Shown here in pieces: positions 1-10,520 of a DNA stretch of 64,000 bases. Under the pieces are notes generated by a model that ran no database searches, was not told the origin of the DNA, and saw only the letters and a list, made by a program, of their open reading frames with translations. The DNA is from Thereva unica (Eukaryota > Arthropoda > Insecta > Diptera > Therevidae): contig OX465283.1 of assembly GCA_949987705.1 (NCBI GenBank), positions 92,739,813 to 92,803,812 of the forward strand. The letters are read 5' to 3'. The position numbers and the translations under genes are program-made. Every line of letters begins with the position of its first letter. Within the stretch, counting starts at the first letter, position 1.

Positions 1-537
1 AGTGAGTCAATTCCAATAGCTTGGAGTTTAGCTAACAAGGCTGAGTGCCATACTCTATCAAAAGCCTTGGAGATATCCAAAGCAACCAAACTAGATTCGC
101 CAGATCCATGCAAACTTCGGCTGAGGTGTTCTGTAAGGCAAACTAAAAGATCACCAGTGGATCTTTTTTGACGGAAGCCGTATTGTTTGTCGCTGATAAG
201 TTGGTTGGATTCTAGATATCCCATAAGCTTTTTGTTAATTATCGTCTCCATGGTTTTGGAGAGAATAGAAGTAATTGCTATTGGGCGGTAGTTGGAGGGA
301 TCGCTGGAGTCACCTTTTTTCGGTATTGGCTGAACATGGGCAAGTTTCCAAGAGTCTGGGTAAACTCCGGAAGAGTATGATAGGGCAAAAAGTTTGCGCA
401 GAGGTCTAGCCAAAGGTGAGGCGCATTGTTTTAAGACGATAGGGGGTATATTATCGGGTCCAGTCGATTTGTTTACATCGAGCTCCTTGAGGCACCTGTA
501 CACCTCCGAGTCCTGAAGAAAACCCTGTCCATTAGAT
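1..537 (-). pseudogene. LINE reverse transcriptase fragment (N-terminal half of RT)
   Basis: The minus strand reads as an open stretch of non-LTR reverse transcriptase. The order from high to low coordinates is: VNKSTGPDNIPP, then DSWKLAHVQPIPKKGD, then the SNYRPIAITSILSKTME fingers motif, then ISDKQYGFRQKRST, then SLVALDISKAFDRVWH, which carries the first catalytic Asp. The frame runs off the window at position 1, so the YADD box and C-terminus lie outside. Near 530-540 the upstream coding sequence continues only in another frame, so at least one frameshift is present. The motifs fit the Jockey/I group of LINEs; the exact clade is uncertain. The 5' end stops near 590, where P-like copy A begins, which is consistent with a 5'-truncated LINE insertion. 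Confidence 0.85.
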
Positions 538-753
538 GAGCGCTGAGCTCAAGAACCGGGGGTAGCATATCAGTTTGGGGTAAAGAAGAATATGAGTTAT
601 ATTCAATACAATTAAATACAAGGCGGAATGTAGGACTTGTAGATTGTAGTCAGGGCAACTGGCTGAAGGAGGAGCTTGCACCTTTTGAGAAATCTCAGGC
701 ATTGATAAGCTTGTTTGGCGATTTGGAATATGTGATTACTCCATCGCAGATCT

Positions 754-935
754 GGGACCTTATTCTCTATTACAATATTGTCATATTTTTTTAATGAAAT
801 GCCGAAACCGTATTTTCTATTACAATATTGACATTCATTTTACATGAAAATTTAACGATATTGGCAAATTTTTACTTGAAAGCTGTTTCGTTTTCGGATC
901 GGATTTAACACTATTGTAATAGGGAATAGGGCCCC
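754..935. mobile_element. MITE, GGGGCCCTATTCTC family (copy in A)
   Basis: The left end reads GGGACCTTATTCTCTATTAC and the right end is the inverted form ending GAATAGGGCCCC. The interior contains a second ATTACAATATTG. Related copies lie at 5804-5947 and 15244-15387 (in arms B and D) and at 44090-44417. There is no coding capacity. The superfamily cannot be assigned from the termini alone. Confidence 0.6.
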
Positions 936-947
936 TGTTATGTCTAA

Positions 948-1109
948 AGGTACGAATCCACCAAGGCATTTGCTCGCAGGCTTTTGACGTGATAATTACG
1001 TAAAAAGTTGATGTTTCAGATGTGCATAGCTGCGATATGCACTTTCTTCATGACGTGAATTTGCCCGCGAGCAAATGTTTGTTTGCCTTGGTGGATTTGT
1101 ACCTTAAGA
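948..1109. mobile_element. Small palindromic MITE, GGTACGAATCC termini
   Basis: AAGGTACGAATCCACCAAGG at the left is mirrored by CCTTGGTGGATTTGTACCTT at the right, giving a hairpin-forming unit of about 160 bp. A diverged copy sits inside arm D (about 15478-15650) and its mirror inside arm B (about 5540-5713). It is cargo that was already in the P-like derivative before A, B and D separated. Confidence 0.55.
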
Positions 1110-1159
1110 TGTTAAGAGATGAGTCAGCTATTACGTTCTTTTTGCCCACTGAGGTAAAG

Positions 1160-1325
1160 AGTAGGATGGTACAAGTTTTCGTAGGGATGAGAGTTCACAC
1201 TCTATTACGAATTGGGTTGGAGCGGTTTGAGAGCAGATCCCTAATGAATATTAGAAAGAGATCAGGTGAGAGAATCGACCCTTGGGTAACGCCCGCCGTG
1301 ATTCGACGCCATCCAGTACTGGCTT
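1160..1325 (-). pseudogene. LINE RT palm-domain fragment carried in copy A
   Basis: The minus strand encodes a piece resembling the GVxQGSxLSP...LFxxFIxDLL block of non-LTR reverse transcriptase, here TAGVTQGSILSP followed by DLFLIFIRDLL. The same piece occurs in B (5220-5471, plus strand) and D (15720-15971, minus strand), so it belongs to the P-like derivative. It is not a continuation of the LINE at 1-537, because its order relative to that fragment is wrong. Confidence 0.65.
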
Positions 1326-3537
1326 GATTGAATAGCCACAAACGAAGCTCTCAAATCAGTTCTTTAGAACTGAGATGTTTTACATCAGGCGTCGAATTGT
1401 TCACTTTTTCCGTTGCCCGCATAACGCTACTCTCAATTTTCTGCAAAAATGTGTGTAGTTTTGAAGAGGGGCGGTTTTTATATCTATTCAATCAACTCAG
1501 TGATTTGATTTGTTAAGAAAATGACAAGCATTTAAAAAAAAATTTACCCTTGAACCAAAAAATATATTAAAAATGAATGAAAATACTGTCGAATTATTTA
1601 TAGAACTTATTAATAAACTAGCTGAAGTGGATTTGATTTATAATAGTGGGTCTATACGAAGTGGCTCACTCCGTCGTGATGTTTGAATGAAACGGCCGAC
1701 GTGGGCACCTTTCCAGCGGCTTTTCTTTGTTTTACGGATAAAAGTGTATGGGAAATAAGCTCGCGCGAACAAAGTGTGTTTCGTGTGGATGGACTATAAG
1801 GCTCACATGCCCAACAACCCAGTATGATGAATATTGAATATCACGAAGACCTTTAAATTTTTGGTTAAATTATAGGTACTTACTAGAGTTTTTTATTCTC
1901 GATTTTTCTTCGTCTGTTCTTCTAGTACTAAAACCAAGCACCTTCATTAAAACTGGTCGTCCCAAGCAAGATCCTGTGATCCCTCATCATGCTTATAATT
2001 ACACAATATTTCTACATCTACAAATTTCTTTTTTGATTTTGGCTCCCGTTACAACCTAAACATCAAGAATTCCTACTTGTTTGCAATCTTTTTGTCGCAC
2101 AAAACAAGTGTGTTTTTGTGCTGAGGCACCGGCCACTAATTATGGGTTTTCACGGCAGGCTTATAGTTGTATAATAAGTTTGATATATCGTCACCCTTAT
2201 GCCAGAGACGCGAAAGTGTAAATCTGCAGTTTTGAGTAATTGCTAGATAAATGTTCAAACTGTCTCTAAAAGACTGTCTCTATCAGATTTTTTTTACGCG
2301 TCCAATCTTTTTTTAATATAGCTATATAATAAACCCACATTCGTACTTCTGGCATGGCATCTTTGTACCATTTTGCATTACAAAACCCTATTAGCGCGAG
2401 AGTGAAAAATTTGCACTTTCGCGTCTCTGGCATAAGGGTGACGATATACATGAACATAAATATACCAAAATTCTTAGAGTTTTTGGTAATTATTTACTAT
2501 ATCACCCCCTTCCAGGGGGTAGGAGTGGGGGTAATAAGGGAGGTTGACCTGAACACGTTTCTTTTGGAATTAGCCCTTAGTCATCCCTTCTTAGAAAGTT
2601 ATTCACTGTTGAAATTTTGTAAAAATCACTTTTTTACAAGTATTATTTTATGACTATAATAAGCAGTTATATCAGTAATGACTTTGACGCTGGATTGTAA
2701 GACCCAAAAACTCTCCCACCCAACCTTTACCTCATTCTCGAATTGGGCACAATCTTTTATTGCTGCTCCCAGAACAGAGGACGGGCGGACTAATAAAGTA
2801 AACAATTACCCTATATAATAGCATTTAAAAAAATCTTTCAAAATCGGAAACTTTCTTCCTTCATTGACTACCTAATCTTGAGGAATATGAAGTAGAGTTT
2901 TAAACGATAATTCTGATATTCTTTATTATAATTCTATTATTGTAAGTAAACACATTTAAATTGACCTAAACTAAATGGCTTAAATTTTCTAATAATAAAA
3001 TAAATACACAAAAACATCAATTTTTGCTAAAAAAAACCTATTTCATTTTTCTCAAATTAAAAAAAAACGCGATGCAAAATTTCCTATTAAATCTCTTCCC
3101 ATTCATTAATTCATTGATAAATTTCAGCCACCGACCAAGAAATCATCGTAGTTTCAGCCCACCCACCCCCTTCCAAAGCAAAACAAAAGGAATTCCCGCG
3201 CAGAAATCTATTTTTAGATCCGAAACTTTTGGCTTTTCTTCTAACATGCGTCAAGGGCTTTGAAATGCTTTTTTAAATTCAGGCGCAAACCTTCTTTTTT
3301 CAATTTTTACTAAAAAATAACAAAATTAAAAAATGTGACTATTTTATGATTATTATGCACTCATAAAGAAATATTATTATTTATATTATTAAACTAATGT
3401 TGAAAACCCATTCCCATTGATTTTAGAGGTTTAAAACAAAAATTCCTATCACTAAAACTTAAATCGGTACAACTATCGCCATCTAACAAACCAGCTGGAA
3501 AGATGTTTGTCCATATCTACTTACTCTATAATCAATG

Positions 3538-3544
3538 GTATCTA
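3538..3544. repeat. GTATCTA target-site motif between element termini
   Basis: GTATCTA separates the right terminus of A (CAATG) from the outer terminus of B (CATTG). The same 7 bp recur at 7499-7505, as the complement TAGATAC at 14157-14163, at 17651-17657, and as GCATCTA and GTATCTA at 24210-24216 and 24234-24240. The flanking bases are G and C each time, so the true duplication could be 7 or 8 bp. I read it as the insertion target of this family. Confidence 0.7.
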
Positions 3545-5219
3545 CATTGATTATAGAGTAAGTAGATATGGACAAACATCTTTCAGGTTGTCTTGTTAGA
3601 TGGCGATAGTTGTACCGATTTAAGTTTTAGTGATAGAAATTTTTGTTTTAAACCTCTAAAATCAATGGGGATGGGTTTTCAACATTAGTTTAATAATATA
3701 AATAATAATATTTCTTTATTAGTGCATAATAATCAGAAAATAGACACATTTTTTGATTTTGTTATTTTTTAGAAGAAATTGAAAAAAAGCAGGTTTGCGC
3801 CTGAATTTAAAAAAGCATTTCAAAGCCCTTCACGCATGTTGGAAGAAAAGCCAAAAGTTTCGGATCTAAAAATAGATTCCTGCACGGGTATTCCTTTTGT
3901 TTTTGTTTTGGAAGGGGGTGGGTGGGCTGAAACTACGATGATTTCTTGGTCGGTGGATGAAATTTATGAATGAAGAAATTAATGAATGGGAAGAGAGATT
4001 TAATGAGAAATTTAGCATCGTGTTTTTTTTATTTTGAGTGAAATTAAATAAGTTTTTTTTTGAACAAAATTCTAGTTATTGATTTATATTGATTTTATTA
4101 TTGCTTATAGAGTAAATTGAGTAAACTATTTCAAAATATGAATATATATACCTACATATTTGCGTAACATAATAAAAAACAATAAAAAATATTAGAATTT
4201 TCGTTTAAAGCCCTACTTCATATTTCTCAAGAGTAGGTAGTCGTCAATGAAGGAAGAAGAGTTCCGATTTTGAAAGATTTTTTTAAATGTAATAAGGGTA
4301 ATTGTTTACTTTATCAGGCAGCCCCCCCTCCGCTTTGGTCGCAACGGTTAAAGGTTCGCGCAATACTCCAAAATTGCGGTAGAAGTTTGGGTGGGAGAAT
4401 TAAATTGCTATTTTTTATAAAATTTACTTTTACAAAATTTCAACCCTGAATAACCAACCGGTGACCAAGGGCTAATTCCAAAAGAAACGCGCTATGGTCA
4501 ATCACTTATAATCCTTACCTCCTGCGGGTGTGCGGTGATAAAGTAAATAACTATCCAAAACTCTAAGAATTTTTGTATATATGTACAGGTATCTATATGA
4601 ATATCCCACTCCACCACCCGTTCATTTAATAATGGTAGCTTCAATAAAACCACCCTCTTGCTTACTTCTGTTAGTATCAAATTTTAAAATTTAATGAAAA
4701 TTATGGTATTGGAAATAAAAATACTTAAAATTATAAAAAGCAAACCAGTCTGGAATCGTTATTCAACTGGAAGCCTGCCATGAAAACCCATAATTAGTGG
4801 CGCGGCCGTCGATACAAATACTCACTTGTTTTGTGGTGGCAAAAAGATTGCAAGCAAGTTAGAACTCTTGTTGTTCAGGTTGCAACGACAGCCAAATTTC
4901 AAGAAGAAAAATGTAGACATATTGTGTAGCTATAGGAATAATGAGAGATCACAGGCTCTTGCTTGGGACGACCTGCACAGACGAAGAGAAATCTAGAATA
5001 GAAAACTCTAGTATGTCTCTAGTATTAACCGGTAGTTGAAAGGTCTTCGTGATATTCAATATTCATCCTACTGGGTAGTTGGGCATGTGAGCTTTATGGC
5101 CCGCGTACATAACACAAACCTTGTTCGCGCAAACACTTTTCCCATGGATTTTTATCCATGAAACAAAGAATGCTGGTGGAAATGTGCGCACAAACATTCC
5201 GTCGACTTTGTCCGCACAG

Positions 5220-5471
5220 GCATCCTGTCGCCCATATCATTCAAACATCAAAGTTTCACCTGATCTCTTTCTAATATTCATTAATGATTTGCTCTCAATC
5301 CCCTCCAACCCACTTCATAGTTTTGGCAATGACACCCTGCGTCACTCCTACGCCTTCGTCAATATAAAGCAAGCACGGGCCAGACCTTGTCTCCTAGAGC
5401 TGAGCTCTTATCTCCACGAAAACTTGCACCATCCTTCTCTTTATCTCAGTGGGGAAAAAGAATCTCATGGC
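5220..5471 (+). pseudogene. LINE RT palm-domain fragment inside arm B
   Basis: The frame contains VSPDLFLIFINDLLSIPSNP followed by HSFGNDTLRHSY. This aligns by eye with the palm region of Jockey-type reverse transcriptases, where FADD is expected; FGND replaces it, so the catalytic pair is broken. It ends at a TGA after GEKESHG. The mirror copy is at 15720-15971 on the minus strand. It is captured LINE sequence travelling as cargo of the DNA element, not a functional gene. Confidence 0.65.
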
Positions 5472-5803
5472 TGACTCTTCTCTAGATGGGTCTACGTCAT
5501 TTTGACATCATAATCTGGAATAAGGATGCTAGTCTGTCTACGGTAACAGGTATGAGTTCACCAAAGGAAAACGAACATTTGCTCGCGGGCAAAATGACGT
5601 CACCAAGAAAGTGCATATCACAGCTATGCACATCTGAAACATATCCTTTTAACGTCATTATAACGTCAGTCAAAAGCCTGCGTGCAAATGTTTTGGCGGA
5701 TTCGTACCTTTAAGGACGAAATACACGAGCACTCCATCCATTGATGTTTTGGCGTGCATGGAGCGCTCGTGCATTGGGCCCTTTAGACATAATTTTATCT
5801 TCA

Positions 5804-5947
5804 GGGGCCCTATTCTCTATTACAATATTGTTAAATCCAATCTGAAAACAAAACTGTAAAATCTTGCTAATATTATTAAACTTTCATGTAAAATAGAATA
5901 CGGTTTCGGCCAGTTTCGTCAAAAAATATAACAATTTTAAGGCCCGA
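5804..5947. mobile_element. MITE, GGGGCCCTATTCTC family (copy in B)
   Basis: It starts GGGGCCCTATTCTCTATTAC and closes with TTTTAAGGCCC. It is the exact mirror position of 15244-15387 in D. The right terminus is more decayed than the left. Confidence 0.5.
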
Positions 5948-7013
5948 GATACATAGATACGTGATGGAGTAATCACATTCCAAATCGTCAAACAAGCTAA
6001 TCAATGCTTGAGATTAATCCAGAGATTAAAATCCCTCCTTCAGCCAGCTGTCCAGGCTACAATCTACAAGTAATACATTCCGCCTTGAATATAACTCATA
6101 TATCTGGGCGGACTCAGCCAAAACAAGCTTGGCTAAGCTGAATAAGGTGCCAAACGAAGAAGGTACATTGGCGGTAGCACCCGTTTGGTCCTCTATATAC
6201 CCTTCAAGCCGGTAGGAATGTAGCACCTAAGTTTAACAGCTTTCACCTACACACACCTCTTTTTCCAAGATTAGCCAACTCAGGACATCCGCAGTCCACT
6301 ACAAACCCCCCTTTGTTAATAAATAGAATAGAACACATAGTTGTTAACAGAGAACTGATCAAACGTACGGTTCATTGACATCTACTCACGCACCATCCAG
6401 ACTAACCTAAACTTACTAGTACATCCTTACTTGAAGGACATAACGTGGTAACGGTACAAAGGGTTGGACTTGGCCATGCCACATAAATAACGATAAATAA
6501 AATCAAAAACAAAAATTATTTTATTTATCTCAACAGTAATTAAATTATCCGTAAAAATTTCAAATTTCTACGAACTTATAAAATACCTGAGAACAAATCT
6601 AAAAATTTGTCACCTTTTCGCTAAGAAAAAGGAAATAATCCCTTCATTTTTCTAAAGATAATAAAAGCATGCTTGTAGCCAAATTTCCCATTAAAGTTAT
6701 CTCGCCCATTCATTTATTCCCTCATTGTCAAATTTCACCCATCATCATCATTTTATCACCCTCTTTGCCCTTCCCGAACAAAACAATAGGAATAAGCGCA
6801 TAGAAATCTATTTTTAGATCCACCGCCACTAAACTCAAAGCCGCAGCTTCTGATTTTTTTTCAAATGCGCAAAGGGCTTTCACATAAACTAGAAAGTTTA
6901 TTTTGGAAACTAACCATATATAGCGGAGCATAAAACCCTGCGATACTAGCGCACCCAGCTCGTGGTGCCGTAACCTGAAGTTAATTTGACTCGCGTTTGT
7001 CCATATCTACTTA

Positions 7014-7498
7014 GGCCGTTTGCCAAAATACCATTTCGAATTTTTCTCATTTCCCAGGGCACTTCGATATCCCAAAGTGTGCCAAAATACCAATTCACAC
7101 ATTTCAATGACAATTAAAAACTTTTAAGTAAAAATGGACGGAGAAACAGCATAGAAAATTTATTAAAATGTTATTTTGTTGAATTCGATTGTTAGATTTA
7201 TTTTCTTTCTTATAAATAAATGATTGAGCGTTATCCCTGATTGCAATATTTTTTTAGTTTCTTCCTGCAAAACTAAAAACATTGTATTAACATGATGTCT
7301 CCTTGCGAGTGTTTAAAATAAAAAAAATAATAATAATTGGTTTCCAGTTACGTTTTGTTTTTATTCTTTGGTGTAATTAAATATTAACTTTTTAAATTAA
7401 TTAACTGTAAATCTATTTCCACTTGATATTAAAATAATCAGACAATCATATTTGTTTTTGTTTGCATAATATTTTCCTTGAAACATTTGTAAAGCCTG
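7014..7498. other. 485-bp sequence between copies B and C, origin unknown
   Basis: This replaces the last 14 bp of the inner terminus of B. It contains a short direct repeat built on GCCAAAATACCA (around 7022 and 7082), is AT-rich, and has no open frame of note. It has no partner on the other side of C, where C and D are separated by only TAGATAC. I recognise nothing else in it. Confidence 0.6.
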
Positions 7499-8677
7499 GT
7501 ATCTACATTGATTATATACTAAGTAGATATGGACAAACGCGATTCAAATTAACTTCCAGTTACGGCACCACGAGCTGGGGGCGCTAATATCGCAGGGTTT
7601 TATGCTCCGCTATATATGGTTAGTTTCCGAAATAAACTTTTTCTGGTTTATGTGAAAGCCTTTTGCGCATTTGAAAAAAAAAGCTGCGGCTTTGGGTTTA
7701 GTGGCTGCGAATCTAAAATAGATTTTTATGCGCTTTTTTCTATTGTTTTGTTCAGGAAGGGCAAGGAGGATGAAAAAATGATGATTTCGTGGGCGATGGG
7801 TGAAATTTGACAATGAAGGAATAAATGAATGGGCGAGACATCTTTTATGGGAAATTTGGCTACAAGCATGTTTTTATTATCTTGAGAAAAATGAAATAGA
7901 TTTGAAGGGATTATTTCACCTTTTTAGCGGAAATATGTGAAATTTGTAGTTTTTGTTTTTCAATTTTAATTTTAAAATTGAATTTTTGCAAATAATGGTA
8001 CTAGTATTGCTATATAAAATAATTTTCACTTTTGATGTATGCCAGTTAATTTTGCAGTTTTACGATAGGGCCGATTTAGAGATTGCAAAAATTTTCCGCT
8101 TTTCGGTTGGTTGCACGCATAACTCTTAAGTTTCCGAATAAAAATTAAAATGAGGTTACTTTTGATAAGAGCCTTTTTAACTACTTGGCAACTTTTAAGA
8201 AAATGATTTTTTTACCTTTGAACAATAAAAAATATTAAAAATAAATGAAAATATTGCAAATAGTCAGTCACAGACCAAGAAACCTTAAGTGTGTTTTTGT
8301 GGCAAAGGCCTAGCCGCTAATTATGGGGCTTCACGGCAGGCTTTCAGTTAAATAATTAATCCAGTCTGTTTGTGAATGTGTTTAATAATTTAAACAATTT
8401 TTATTTCAAGTTCTTGGATTATTTCCGCTAAATTTTAAAATTTGATGCTATCGGGAGCAAGCGAGTGATTTTATTGAAGTCACCATAACTAAATGAAGGC
8501 GTGGTGGAGTCGGATATAAACAATATGTATATACCAAAACCTTTAGAATTTTGGGTAATTATTTACAGCAGAGGTAGGGGTTGTATAGGGGTTGACATGA
8601 ACACATTTTCTTTGAAATTACGCGTCTGTCATACTTAAAAAAGTTTTTTTTGGGTTATGATTTTATAAAAAACACTG

Positions 8678-9269
8678 GGGCTGTACTCCCGAAGACAAGA
8701 CGATGAGGAAACGAAACGAAATAACGAGACGAGACGAAAATATATTTCCTACTCCTGGAGACGATAATCTCGTATTGCCTTGTGTTTGTAAATTTTGACC
8801 TATTATGCAAAACAAATTAAAATTATCAAAATAATTAACATTCCCAATAATAATTTTTTCTTTTTAATAAAGACTTTTTATTGAGCTATCCATACAATAT
8901 ACTCGTATGTGCATTCATTTGTTTTACAAATATTTTAATTTCAGGTTTTGCCGGTTTATTATTATACCTATGCTAATACATCAGTTATGAAAGAGCGGAC
9001 CTTGGCCCTACAGTCTATGGTTCTTACAAGTCTACTACACTGTTTTATTTTTAGTTGGCTATTGCCTGCTCACTGGCTATGCCCCATTCGCTTTGCCTTA
9101 GTGGCTAATTAACATTCCCAACATACAATTTAACAAGCACTAACGTCTAAACGAAGACTATTATTACAAATATGTCATCGTTTGTTTAGACGAAAACGAG
9201 ACGATATCGTCTTCCAAGGTAGCATTTTGACAAAACGGTTTCGTTTTTCGTCTTCGGGAGTACAGGCCC
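8678..9269. mobile_element. Non-autonomous DNA element, CTGTACTCCCGAAGAC termini
   Basis: The left end GGGCTGTACTCCCGAAGAC is mirrored by GTCTTCGGGAGTACAGGCCC at the right. Subterminal blocks GACGAGACG and CGAAACG are repeated in both orientations. The element is about 590 bp with no open frame of note. It interrupts copy C but is absent from B and D. I could not read a convincing target-site duplication. Confidence 0.7.
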
Positions 9270-9892
9270 TGTTTTTACAAGTTTAGCGATTTGATAAGCA
9301 CTTATTTTAATAAACATTATGACTCTAAATTGCGCGTCCCCAAACAGAGTTCAGGTCAACTCCCAAACTACCTCATTCTCTCGCGTACCTAATTATTCAG
9401 GCTTGGAATCTCGGACCGCGACGAGTAGAGTAGGCGCGCGACCAGCCTCGTGTTGTAGCCACAGCGAAAGGTGACGGCAAAGTAAATTATTACCCTTAAT
9501 ATGAACATTTAAAAAAATGATCAAAATAGGAACTGCCCCTGATGAGTAACAAGTATAAGCATTAATTAATTCGACTTATTTTGAGAAATATTAAGGTTTT
9601 GAACAAAAATTCTGATTTTTTGGTATTGCTTTTTATTTTCGTAAACAAATATGTTCAAATTTATATTTTGCATAATATGTACCCTTTTCCACACCACCTT
9701 CGAGGTAAAGTACTAGGCGCTTTTTTTTTAACGTGGTTTCCCCCTTAGGAATAATCCACACTTTGTTTTGTTATTTAAGAGATATTTGCGAAAATTCGCT
9801 TTTGGCCGTCGTAGGAAGTTCAATAAAGATAACCGGAATACGCTTCAGACCAATCAACATCTGTAATGGACTCCGACAAATGGACGCTCTGG

Positions 9893-10510
9893 CATGTTTT
9901 CTTTTTACCACTATCACTTTCGCTAGCACTGGCACTACCACTATTACCACAATCACCAATAAGAACATCAGCATCACCACTATATCACCATCAACACCAT
10001 CACCAAGATCACCATCTGCACCATCACTACTCACCATGAGCACCATCACCTATTCTACCGTCAGCACCACCACCATACTCACCATCACCATCGCCAGCAC
10101 CATCTCCAAGTTCAACATCTGCACCATCACCATCTCCACCGTCACCTATATCACCATCACCAATTCCACCATTAGCACCACCACCATAACCACCATCACA
10201 AATTTCACCATCTGCATCACCACCGCAACTACCATCACCAATACCACTACCACCCACCATCAGCACCATGGCCGCGATAACAACCACTCACTCAAAATCG
10301 CCATAGAACCACCACCACTTGCCATCAGAACCACCACCACTCACAATCATCAATTTCACCATCACTAATATCACCATCTGCACCACCGCTGTTACTACTA
10401 TCACCAATACCACTAGAACATAATCACCATAGCACTATTTCCACTCGACCACTCGCCATCAGCACTACCACCAATGTCACTATCAGCACCATGTCCACCA
10501 TCGCCACTAT
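9893..10510. repeat. Degenerate CACCAT/ATCACC satellite
   Basis: About 600 bp of imperfect tri-, hexa- and nonanucleotide repeats built from CAC, CAT and ATC. Long open frames on both strands here (Ser/Thr/Ile-rich on plus, Gly/Asp-rich on minus) are composition artefacts. The array ends about 10 bp from the stop codon of the THAP transposase, so transcripts of that gene would run straight into it. Confidence 0.9.
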
Positions 10511-10520
10511 AACCATCATA

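Larger units (their letters stand above)
593..3537 (+). mobile_element. P-like element copy A (diverged, left part missing)
   Basis: This stretch follows the same order as copy D (about 15093-17650) with many substitutions and indels. Shared blocks are the GAGTTATATTC block, the MITEs below, a LINE fragment, the ACTAATTATGGGTTTTCA block and the distal terminus. It ends with TTACTCTATAATCAATG at 3521-3537, the terminus shared by C and D, followed by GTATCTA. No transposase is present. It is clearly older than B and D because it has diverged far more from them than they have from each other. The stretch at 1500-1640 has no counterpart that I could match. Confidence 0.75.
3545..7013 (-). mobile_element. 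P-like non-autonomous element copy B
   Basis: This is the inverted twin of D. It starts at 3545 with CATTGATTATAGAGTAAG, the distal terminus of the family, and ends inside the other terminus at TATCTACTTA. The final 14 bp (CATTGATTATATAC in D) are missing. The interior carries the LINE RT fragment, the two MITE families and the block containing CACTAATTATGGG; short open frames here are not convincing genes. It also has the subterminal module with the AAATAGATTTCTA and GGAAGGGCAAAG motifs seen near both ends of C. Confidence 0.8.

Noticed and set aside
1..1325. One continuous LINE from 1325 down to 1
   Set aside because: The palm fragment at 1160-1325 is C-terminal in the protein yet lies upstream of the N-terminal part, and it recurs inside B and D, so the two are separate.
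9733..10368. 211-codon Ser/Thr/Ile-rich open frame and Gly/Asp-rich frames on the other strand
   Set aside because: They are translations of the CAC/CAT satellite; no domain, and open frames exist on both strands purely from composition.
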